Positions 44,963 to 52,627 of a DNA stretch of 64,000 bases are shown here, one piece after another. Under the pieces are notes generated by a model. The model did not search any database and was not told the DNA's origin. It saw only the letters and a program-made list of their open reading frames with translations. The position numbers and the translations under genes are program-made. The DNA is from CAZLMG01 sp964560765. GTDB taxonomy: Bacteria > Bdellovibrionota_B > Oligoflexia > Oligoflexales > CAZLMG01. The stretch covers positions 110,865 through 174,864 of the forward strand of contig CAZLMG010000006.1 of the NCBI GenBank assembly GCA_964560765.1. The letters run 5' to 3'. Every line of letters starts with the position of its first letter. The stretch's first letter is position 1.

Positions 44963-46117
44963 ATGCAACACGGATGGTTGTGGGGCGTCATTCTATCGAT
45001 GCAGATCATGCTGCCGTCGGTGGTGTCGGCGCAGTTGATCGATGGGCGCTTGCGAATGGCGACGGATGCGAGTTCAACAAATCTCTTTATGGCCAACCCG
45101 GCTGCGGTGATGCCCAATCGGACGTGGATTAGCTATGTCCGTCTCACGGAAGACCGCGAGTATTCGTATACGGCGGGAAACGGCCAAAATACGGATGATC
45201 GCGAAAGCGAAATTGCAGAAGTTGACCATGCCTTTGGCGTGTTGGTGCCATTAGGTGGCGGCGCTGCATTTGGAGTGACAGGACAGTTTCTCGGCACGGA
45301 TATGGAGTCGTCGTCCGAATCACGCAGTGAAGCTGTCGACGAGAACTTTCGCCGGCGTATGGGCAGTATTCGCGCCATTGTGGATTTGACGCCCGTGCTG
45401 CGATTTGGATTTGAGTATCGTATGACTGAGGTGCGTGCCCAAGTGCGGGGTTCGTTTAACGTGAGTGCGCAGGATAGCACGCGCTACCTGGGTCGTGTTG
45501 CAGGCTACGCCCTGGGCTTATTTTATGAGGCCAACAATATGGGGTTGGGCGTCAGCACGGCGCCAGCCATGCGCGGTAAGGCTGAGGTCGAAGGCGAAGA
45601 AAAAGTGATTACCGAGCCGGGTGCTTTGGCCATCGACGCGTACTTTAAGCAAGGAGCCTACGTTTACGGTATTGCGGCAGAACGCCGCAACTATCAACGC
45701 GACGAGAGGGCTGAAGCGGCCACCAGCCCAAATGATCAACGAACGATGTCTTTGAATGGTCTCGATTTTGAGCAGTTCTATATGCCAACGGATTTGGTCA
45801 TGGTTGGGATGGATTATCAGGTCAAGCAAGACATCTGGCTTCGTGGCTCGATGGGCCGCCAGTGGGGTGTCTTCCTCTTTGACGAAGAAGAAGTTCCTGG
45901 TGGCAATGAAGATTTGGAATCAGCCGTATCTTCCTACGTTGCGCGAGTCGCATTGGCCTTTGTCAAAGCAGATTTTCGCGCTGAAATTGCCGTAGGGCAA
46001 ACATGGCGTAGCGCGGACGAGATTTTCGATACGGAAGGTTGGTTTGGGGCGCGACAGAACTCTGATTATAAGGGAACCGCGCGCACCATTGCGATGAGCT
46101 TTAGCTTTGTGCAATAG
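44963..46117 (+). CDS. Outer-membrane protein of the DUF1501 operon
   Basis: 384 residues from ATG 44963; GTG 44951 (overlapping the preceding stop) is an alternative. The signal peptide cleaves near VSA-Q. An N-terminal segment (LFMANPAAVMPNRTWISYVRL) is like OmpP1/FadL-type or meta-pathway barrels. The rest is alternating beta strands ending in IAMSFSFVQ. It is probably the outer-membrane component linked to the upstream lipoprotein, cytochrome and DUF1501 proteins, although transport is not shown. Confidence 0.68.
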   Translation: MQHGWLWGVILSMQIMLPSVVSAQLIDGRLRMATDASSTNLFMANPAAVMPNRTWISYVRLTEDREYSYTAGNGQNTDDRESEIAEVDHAFGVLVPLGGGAAFGVTGQFLGTDMESSSESRSEAVDENFRRRMGSIRAIVDLTPVLRFGFEYRMTEVRAQVRGSFNVSAQDSTRYLGRVAGYALGLFYEANNMGLGVSTAPAMRGKAEVEGEEKVITEPGALAIDAYFKQGAYVYGIAAERRNYQRDERAEAATSPNDQRTMSLNGLDFEQFYMPTDLVMVGMDYQVKQDIWLRGSMGRQWGVFLFDEEEVPGGNEDLESAVSSYVARVALAFVKADFRAEIAVGQTWRSADEIFDTEGWFGARQNSDYKGTARTIAMSFSFVQ

Positions 46118-46202
46118 TGCTCGCTATCGAGGTCTAGCGGCAAACTAGAGAGTTCTGGTACGATGTAATCAGTGTCCGAGTCAGTTGACAGCGAGGTGGT
46201 GT

Positions 46203-46712
46203 ATGAGAACTCTGGTCCTCAACGCCGGGTATGAGCCCATGCAGTTGATCTCTTGGCAGCGAGCCCTGTGTCTGGTGTTATCCGCAAAGGCCGAGCTCGT
46301 GGCCGAGTATGGTGAAGCTGTCCGTTCGGTGAGTCGCCGATTTCCCCTTCCGAGCGTTGTTCGCCTGACAAGATATGTGACCTACGTCAGGCATTTTGGC
46401 CTGTTAAAATGCACACGGCGCAATGTATTCTTGCGCGATCAGTACCAATGCCAGTATTGTGGCGTCCGCTGCTCACCGGCACTGGCGACGTTGGATCATG
46501 TGGTGCCTCGTAGTAAGGGTGGGCGCACATCATGGGACAATGTGGTGACGTGTTGCCACGCATGTAATCGTCACAAAGGCGATAAGAGTCCGAAGGAGAT
46601 GTCCATGCGCTTGCTTCGAGTTCCGCGTCGGCCGCATTGGACTGATGTCTTGGAAGATCAGGAAAACCCTTATCATAATAGTTGGCTGCCCTATCTGGGG
46701 TTTGTTGCATGA
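46203..46712 (+). CDS. HNH endonuclease family protein
   Basis: 169 residues from ATG 46203 with GAGGTGG upstream. The C-terminal half is an HNH domain with a structural zinc ribbon: CQYC (83-86), LDHVVPRSKGG (Asp98-His99), WDNVV (Asn113) and CHACNRHK (Cys118, Cys121, His124). The N-terminal 70 residues (MRTLVLNAGYEPMQLISWQRA) match the small stand-alone HNH proteins widely found in bacteria, whose physiological role is unclear. It is six bases upstream of serB and probably co-transcribed. Confidence 0.88.
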   Translation: MRTLVLNAGYEPMQLISWQRALCLVLSAKAELVAEYGEAVRSVSRRFPLPSVVRLTRYVTYVRHFGLLKCTRRNVFLRDQYQCQYCGVRCSPALATLDHVVPRSKGGRTSWDNVVTCCHACNRHKGDKSPKEMSMRLLRVPRRPHWTDVLEDQENPYHNSWLPYLGFVA

Positions 46713-46718
46713 GAGACC

Positions 46719-47543
46719 ATGAAATATCGCATCGTTATTGAGCAGCCTCTATCTGAATCTGGAGCGAAAATCCTAGGTTCGACGCGTCGTGGGGAAGGCA
46801 TCTATGAGCTCGAAGTCTACGACGACTCACTCTTTGCTCGTCTTCGAACCCAATTTGTAGGTCGACACACTTTAGGTTTTTGTCCCTCGGCTTTGCGGCC
46901 AAAGGCCATGTTTTTTGACATGGATGCGACGGTTATCGCCGAGGAGTCGTTGGTCGAGTTGGCGGCAACGACCGGCGCTCAGGAGGCCGTGCGTGCTATC
47001 ACCGAACGAGCTATGAACGGCGAGCTAGACTTCGCCGCGGCGTTACGCGAGCGTGTCAAGTTATTGGCAGCACAACCCGAAAGCATTATCGATGTGGTGG
47101 CGGCACGATTGACAGTGAATCCGGGATTGCAAACCGTGATCGATGCGGCGCGGGCCCAGGGTGTTCCCGCCTTTCTCATATCTGGCGGATTTATGGAGCT
47201 TGCTGAGCCGCTGGCGCGGCGCCTCGGGTTTGCGGCCGTGCATGCGAACCGCCTAGAGAGTCGCGGTGGTCGATTGACCGGTGGATTGGTGGGCACCATT
47301 GTCGATGGTGAGGAAAAGCGGCGCTGGCTTCTGGAGCAGTGCCAGCGTTTGGGAATTGGGCCCGATCAAGTGCTAGCTGTGGGAGATGGGGCAAACGACA
47401 TTCCTATGCTGCGAACGGCTGGGTTGGCGATTGGCTATCGGCCGAAGCCAGTGTTACAGCCACATGTTCATGGATGGAATGGAGGAGGTCAGCACGATTT
47501 CATATTGGCGCTGGCTTTTGGTGAGGTCGGGGCCCCGTCATGA
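46719..47543 (+). CDS. serB: Phosphoserine phosphatase
   Basis: 274 residues. The HAD motifs are intact: MFFDMDATVI (Asp67 nucleophile, Asp69 acid/base), LISGGFMEL (Ser155), a Lys in EEKRRW near residue 200, and AVGDGANDIPM (Asp223, Asp227). The N-terminal 60 residues are a short regulatory-like region, as in many SerB proteins. The reaction is hydrolysis of O-phosphoserine to serine, the last step of serine biosynthesis. The C-terminal helices (HVHGWNGGGQHDFILALAFG) differ slightly from the common FLG/KGG pattern but are compatible. Confidence 0.9.
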   Translation: MKYRIVIEQPLSESGAKILGSTRRGEGIYELEVYDDSLFARLRTQFVGRHTLGFCPSALRPKAMFFDMDATVIAEESLVELAATTGAQEAVRAITERAMNGELDFAAALRERVKLLAAQPESIIDVVAARLTVNPGLQTVIDAARAQGVPAFLISGGFMELAEPLARRLGFAAVHANRLESRGGRLTGGLVGTIVDGEEKRRWLLEQCQRLGIGPDQVLAVGDGANDIPMLRTAGLAIGYRPKPVLQPHVHGWNGGGQHDFILALAFGEVGAPS

Positions 47544-47547
47544 GAAA

Positions 47548-47618
47548 GAGCGACTCACGCGTGTAAGTCGCTCCTGGGTAGCAATTCGAATCCACACCGA
47601 GCGTTGAGCGTTCGGTGT
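47548..47618. terminator. Two hairpins between convergent genes
   Basis: GAGCGACT (47548-47555) pairs with AGTCGCTC (47566-47573) around a CACGCGTG-containing loop, and ACACCGA (47594-47600) pairs with TCGGTGT (47612-47618). They separate serB from the convergent lipoprotein gene. T-runs are weak in both directions; a bidirectional terminator is likely from position. Confidence 0.5.
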
Positions 47619-47628
47619 CTCACGGTGA

Positions 47629-48807
47629 TTACTTCGATTGACTCGGGCTCTGATTTGGATTTTGTCCAGGCTTGCCAACTGGCAGCACAGGCTCTTCGTC
47701 TTCGAGCACAGGAGTCTCCTCTTCAGGACTAGGCTGCGCTACAGTCGTCACCGGACTGATAGTTTGCACATCATCCAGGCCCTTATCCTTATCCTTGTCG
47801 GTCGTTTCGTCGCTCTTGGCTTGGCACTTTCCGAGCTCTTTCAAATCTACGATGGAGGCAGTGGTCTTGGTTTCTTGTCCGTTCTGGCTGATCGTGTCAA
47901 CGATGCGGACGATCTTCGGTTCGGTCTCGGTAAAGGTGGTTGATCGCGCATAGTGGGCGGTCTCTCCAGCCTTGCCCAGAGCCATGGATGCTTTATGAGT
48001 CGACAGCGCTCCGTCTAGGCTGCGCTCGGCAACAAGGCGCAATTCATGGGTCTGCACTTGATTTTCGCCGACCAGCTGACTGACGCTAATTGTCGCTTTG
48101 AATTCACCTGTGCGCTTTTCGCCGGCCTTGCGGCTAAACGCCAAGTTAATCGTTTCCGACTTGTCTTTGGCTTGCGTCTCGGCATCATCTTGTTCAAATG
48201 GCACTAGGCTAATTTTGAAAGAGCCAGTGGTGACGGTGTAATCGTCGTCCTTTTTGACTTCCGAGTCGCCTTCGACTTTCAAACCGATTTCTTTGAGGAC
48301 GAGTTGACTAATTGCGGCAGCCTCGGTGGCAAGCTTGCCGTTCAGGGCGGCGGCGCTGGTATCGCTCAATTTAGCGAGAACCGCGCTCTTCAAGATGACG
48401 CCGAGAAACTTGTTCGCTTCCGCCATATTAAGGTCTAGTTTGCCATCTTCACACTTAAGAGCCGACATATCCAGCAAGGTGCCATCGATCGGTTTCTGGG
48501 ATTGTGCGATGAGAAAACTTCGGTAATTGCGTACCGAGCGCCGCAATACCAAGCGGAAATCTTCGCCTTTCAGTTGCTTCAGCAGCAAATCCACGGCTAC
48601 GGCCCGCAGGTTATCCATATCCTTAAGGTAGTCTTCAGCCGACTCGATGGCGCTATCATTGCGCTCGTTGTCAGCACTTTGCAGTGCTGAGTCGCCACTA
48701 CCGCGAGGTTTCTTTTGTACTTTGATGACGAGGTCGCCGCATGCGGACAACTGCCAAGTCATCAGACCGATTAAACCCGTTCGAATCAGCATCGTATTCC
48801 GCTTCAT
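47629..48807 (-). CDS. Lipoprotein of unknown function
   Basis: 392 residues from ATG 48807 (GGTGGC upstream). The lipobox is LSAC (Cys23). The mature protein starts with a charged Ser/Asp-rich region, then helices, and a beta-rich centre with antiparallel strands (DYTVTTGSFKISLVPFEQDD, THELRLVAERSL, KIVRIVDTISQNGQETKTTASIV). The last 60 residues are Asp/Lys/Glu/Pro/Gln-rich and disordered. No family is recognised. Confidence 0.65.
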   Translation of the reverse strand: MKRNTMLIRTGLIGLMTWQLSACGDLVIKVQKKPRGSGDSALQSADNERNDSAIESAEDYLKDMDNLRAVAVDLLLKQLKGEDFRLVLRRSVRNYRSFLIAQSQKPIDGTLLDMSALKCEDGKLDLNMAEANKFLGVILKSAVLAKLSDTSAAALNGKLATEAAAISQLVLKEIGLKVEGDSEVKKDDDYTVTTGSFKISLVPFEQDDAETQAKDKSETINLAFSRKAGEKRTGEFKATISVSQLVGENQVQTHELRLVAERSLDGALSTHKASMALGKAGETAHYARSTTFTETEPKIVRIVDTISQNGQETKTTASIVDLKELGKCQAKSDETTDKDKDKGLDDVQTISPVTTVAQPSPEEETPVLEDEEPVLPVGKPGQNPNQSPSQSK

Positions 48808-49098
48808 TTTGCCACCCACCGCTTCAAGAGGACACACAACGTGTGCAACCGTTTCAACATCCGAGCACAAGGCCCACCGTGTGCGGCTTAGTGCAAGCGC
48901 TGGGCCAAGGCTAGGGGGCAGGGTTAATTTAGGCCTTGGTGGCTCACTTTCATTATTAGTGACAATAGGTTGGGGCGATGCCGTGGTTCTTCAGGAGATG
49001 CCGAAAGCAGTGTCTAGCTTTCTAACACCTGCTCAGATGGCGATGAACTTGGCGGAGCGACCGTCCAAGCATCAAGCCCTGAATGAGTCACTCTCTAC

Positions 49099-50523
49099 CT
49101 AGGCCCAACAACCGACCGGAGGATCAGAGCAGCGTGCTGTCTCCAGTCGTTGCGCCTGCTCGGGAATTTGTGCAGCCGCATTGCGGATAGCAGTGCGCAA
49201 TCCTTCTTCGATAACTGGATGATAGAAGGGCATACTCAAGAGTTGGTGGACATTCATATTAGCAGCTATTGCCCAAGATAAAAGATGGGCGAGGTGTTCG
49301 CCGTCGGGACAAAACATTTCGGCTCCTAACAGTGCGCCACTTCTGCGATCAGCATATACATGAAGTAATCCGCTTTCTTGAAGTTTAACGATAGCGCGTC
49401 CTTGACCTTCAAAATTTGCCTTTCCCGTTACAAAGTCTTCTTTGCGAGCAACGAGTTCTCCATACGTTTCGCCAACTAGGGCGATGTTGGGTTCGGTGAA
49501 GGTGATGGCGATCTTAGTGCGACGCTGAAAACATTGATCTGGCGAAGTGACGGAATTGAATCCTGCAATACGTCCCTCATCTGCGGCTTCATGCAGAATT
49601 GGTCGATCGCCATTGGCATCGCCGACAATAAATATGGAGGTCGAGCCAATGCGGTAAACTCCAGGAGTATAGGGCGGCAAACCTCTATCGTCTAAAGTTA
49701 TCCCTAGCGTCTCCAGGCCGAGGCCTTCAAGATTCGGCTTACGTCCCATGGCGACAAAGGCTTTATCAACTGCAATCGTCTGTTTTTCGGTGCGGATTTG
49801 GAGCTGATTACCCCCAAATTGAATGTCTTCAACCGATGATAGAGCGATCGGTAACTCTTCCTGAAGCTTCTGATAGGCGTACTCCTGAATCTCCGGATCA
49901 GTCAATCCGCCAATGGCTTTATCCAAAGTAATACCTTGGGCACAGACGCCTAGTCTAGCTAGCGCTTGACCGAGTTCGATGCCGATTACACCAAGACCAA
50001 TCACAGCGACGCTACGTGGAAGTTCGGAAAGCGAAAATAAATCGTTGGTATCGATGAGATGTCCGCGAACCTTGGCCCATGCCGACGGGATGACTGGCCG
50101 CGATCCCGTGGCGATAATGATTTTATCGGCGCTGATGCGTTCGCCTCCTATATCGAGTTGGTTCTCGCTGACGAAGGTAGCGCGTTTATTTAGGAGGTGA
50201 TTGGATGTCCAAGTCTCCATATCCTTAAGGACGGCACGCAAAAAACGGTCGCGGAGCTTTTGCACATGTGTCATGACTTGACGATGATCAATCGTCAAGT
50301 TCGGGCCGCCTTGAATTCCCTCTTCCGCAAACTTGTGACGTCGGTGAAAATCATTTGCGACCTGAATCAGTACCTTTGACGGCATACATCCGGTGCGGAC
50401 GCAGGTGGTTCCGAGCGGCCCATCATCAATCACCACATAGCTATCAGTCTGTTTGGTCACCTCGCGGCGGGCGGACAGCCCGGCAGTGCCGGCGCCGATG
50501 ATGGCTACGTCATACTTTTTCAT
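49099..50523 (-). CDS. Flavin-dependent disulfide reductase (lipoamide dehydrogenase/MerA type)
   Basis: 474 residues. The FAD motif GAGTAGLSA is at the N-terminus. The redox disulfide is in TTCVRTGCMPSK, one of the variants of GGTCxNxGCxPSK. NAD(P) binding is VIGLGVIGIELG, and the second FAD motif is IFIVGDAN. The C-terminal FYHPVIEEGL contains the His-Glu pair of the dimer interface. No pyruvate or 2-oxoacid dehydrogenase genes are nearby, so it is more likely an orphan dihydrolipoyl dehydrogenase-like, soluble transhydrogenase-like or mercuric-reductase-like enzyme. A typical MerA N-terminal HMA domain is absent. Confidence 0.85.
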   Translation of the reverse strand: MKKYDVAIIGAGTAGLSARREVTKQTDSYVVIDDGPLGTTCVRTGCMPSKVLIQVANDFHRRHKFAEEGIQGGPNLTIDHRQVMTHVQKLRDRFLRAVLKDMETWTSNHLLNKRATFVSENQLDIGGERISADKIIIATGSRPVIPSAWAKVRGHLIDTNDLFSLSELPRSVAVIGLGVIGIELGQALARLGVCAQGITLDKAIGGLTDPEIQEYAYQKLQEELPIALSSVEDIQFGGNQLQIRTEKQTIAVDKAFVAMGRKPNLEGLGLETLGITLDDRGLPPYTPGVYRIGSTSIFIVGDANGDRPILHEAADEGRIAGFNSVTSPDQCFQRRTKIAITFTEPNIALVGETYGELVARKEDFVTGKANFEGQGRAIVKLQESGLLHVYADRRSGALLGAEMFCPDGEHLAHLLSWAIAANMNVHQLLSMPFYHPVIEEGLRTAIRNAAAQIPEQAQRLETARCSDPPVGCWA

Positions 50524-50675
50524 GCTGCTGGCCTTTCAACGTTTGGGCCGTCGCCTTAGATATTTACATGTTTTCTTCGTTGGTGCCCGCTGATAAAGAT
50601 TATTGCCAGTTAAATCAGCCCATTGCGGAACTTGAAAATCTCTTTGATCGGAGGAGTTCATTGGAAGCCACGGCG

Positions 50676-52382
50676 TCAATTGGTCGGCGGCATTCCCCAG
50701 CGCTCAGCCCCCAAGCTGGGCGGAACGGCGTGACCGCCCCAGGTCAGCCCATCCAGCCACTTCGGTGCCAGCACAGTGGCGGTGTGGAAGTACAGGGGTA
50801 ATGACGGCATATCTTGTACAAAGAGTTCGGCGATGAGGCGCAGATGAGCCCGGCGCTTTTCAGGGTCGAGTTCGAACGTCAGGCTGTCGAGGGCCCGGTC
50901 GACGCTGGTGTTACGCCAGCCTGTGACGTTTTGCCCGTTATAGCCGTTTTCTTGCGATGGGATTTCACGGCTGTGCATGATCACGCGCGGCGGAGTATCC
51001 GGCTGGGAAACCCAGGCAAATAGGGCCATATCGCGGAAGTCAGCTCGTCGTATGGTTGTGCCAAAAAACGTTTGATCATTTTCGGGTTGCGATATGACCT
51101 GCACACCCAGTTGTCGCCATTGTTCGGTCAAGGCTTTGAGTAGGGCCAAGCGCCTTGGTTGTCCCTGATTCGTCTCTATCGTGATCTTCAATTGTTGGCC
51201 ATTCTTCACGCGCACCTTGCTCTTGAGTTCCCAGCCAGCGGCAGCCAGGAGTTCGGCGGCGGCTGCTAGATTCGCGCCTTGCGGAAAGTTGACTGCTGGA
51301 GTGGCGGGGTCACTCGGATGAAAAAAAGACTTTGCCATTAGTGCGTCCGGTATCTCTGCTGCAGCAAGCAGTGCTGGCACATTTGTTCCCAGCCACAGCG
51401 CGCGTCGAAGGCGACTATCGCTGAGTATGGGGTTCCGCAGGTTGAAGTCCAGATGTTCGAGTGTCTCGGTTGCGGCGGTAAGCGGCACGACCGTTTCGGC
51501 TCCCGCGGTGAGCGCATTTTCTTTTCCTAGGAGGTCCTGGATAGACTTGTGGGTGAGTGCGCCTTGGGGTGCAAAATTAATCTTTCCCTCCTTCATCTGA
51601 GCAGCCAGGTTCGCCTCCTGCCGAAAGTAGTGGACAGAAATAGTAGGCAGGGATGATGGACTCGCGGCGTTCGCTTGCAGAGCGGCTTTCAAAGTGAGCG
51701 ATTCGGGTGCTGTCAACTCGTCTGCGACGTACGGCCCTGTATAAAGCCCGGGCAACTTGTAACTAGACGTGTATTTTGAGTTACGGATATAGCTTTCGAG
51801 GTCGGAAGGGTATTTCTCGAAGATCGGCTGTTCAATGGACGAGGGCATCAGTGGAAAGTTCAGTGCTCGATAGAAGTCGTACTCCAGCGTCAGGAAACTG
51901 ACCAATAATCCGCGCGGGTCGTTTGGATCCGCCTCAACGGATTCCAAGTTGTTGTAGCTCAAGAATCGTTCATCGCTGCGGGCAAAGGCCTGGGCGACGC
52001 GCCAAGAAAAGACCACGTCTGTTGGAGTCAAGGATGTGCCATCGCCCCAGCGAACTCCATCCTTTATGCGCCAGCGGGTTACCCAGCGTTTGCCGGTCTC
52101 AGTCTTTTGTTCACTGATGCGCTGATTCTTGGTGTTTGGGATCTCTTCGCAAAGTTGACACTTCCAAGTCCAATCGTGCTGCAGCTCGACTAAGGAACGA
52201 TGCAGTAAGAAGTGTACAAAGCGGCCGTCGACGAGTGTGGTTCGATAAGGGTGTAGCGAGTCAAGCGGCGCTCGCAATCCTACTCTGAGGCTCTTTTCTG
52301 TCTGGCCGGGGGCGAGCGTAGTCAGCAAGAGACCCGCAAGCATGAGTATGACTCTGAAGACTTTGAAATGGCATGCCTGCAT
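50676..52382 (-). CDS. ABC transporter substrate-binding protein, family 5 (peptide/nickel type)
   Basis: 568 residues from ATG 52382 (GAGGGAG upstream; longer frames lack a site). The signal peptide cleaves near LAPG-Q. The mature protein follows the OppA/DppA fold: LRVGLRAPLDSLHPYRTT, RWRIKDGVRWGDGTSLTPTDVVFSWRV (residues about 120-145, the signature), DMALFAWVSQPD, and a C-terminal VQDMPSLPLYFH. It would bind oligopeptides or a related solute in the periplasm. No permease or ATPase genes adjoin it, so the transporter partners lie elsewhere. Confidence 0.87.
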   Translation of the reverse strand: MQACHFKVFRVILMLAGLLLTTLAPGQTEKSLRVGLRAPLDSLHPYRTTLVDGRFVHFLLHRSLVELQHDWTWKCQLCEEIPNTKNQRISEQKTETGKRWVTRWRIKDGVRWGDGTSLTPTDVVFSWRVAQAFARSDERFLSYNNLESVEADPNDPRGLLVSFLTLEYDFYRALNFPLMPSSIEQPIFEKYPSDLESYIRNSKYTSSYKLPGLYTGPYVADELTAPESLTLKAALQANAASPSSLPTISVHYFRQEANLAAQMKEGKINFAPQGALTHKSIQDLLGKENALTAGAETVVPLTAATETLEHLDFNLRNPILSDSRLRRALWLGTNVPALLAAAEIPDALMAKSFFHPSDPATPAVNFPQGANLAAAAELLAAAGWELKSKVRVKNGQQLKITIETNQGQPRRLALLKALTEQWRQLGVQVISQPENDQTFFGTTIRRADFRDMALFAWVSQPDTPPRVIMHSREIPSQENGYNGQNVTGWRNTSVDRALDSLTFELDPEKRRAHLRLIAELFVQDMPSLPLYFHTATVLAPKWLDGLTWGGHAVPPSLGAERWGMPPTN

Positions 52383-52627
52383 CAACAGGAACTCCCTCGC
52401 AGCTGAAATTAATTTTGGCCGGTGCAGAGCCACCATTGCAGCAGAAACTAGCGATTGTCGCAATAGGTTTGGTTCTCTGCCGAGATGAGAGGTTTGCGGC
52501 CATGAATTTCGTGGGTTGAGACGGCGTTGCGGCGGCGATCCCGCTGGTACTTGGTTGGTTGCGTCAAGAAGCCTGCCGCCCTGCCGACAGGTAGATCGCC
52601 GGCAAATTGGCCAAATGAGGATATTAA

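Noticed and set aside
47579..47605. ATTCGAATCC resembling a tRNA T-loop
   Set aside because: No acceptor, D or anticodon stems can be formed around it on either strand.
49099..50523. Assignment as mercuric reductase
   Set aside because: No N-terminal metal-binding domain, no C-terminal vicinal Cys pair of the MerA type and no mer genes nearby; only the general flavin disulfide reductase call is supported.
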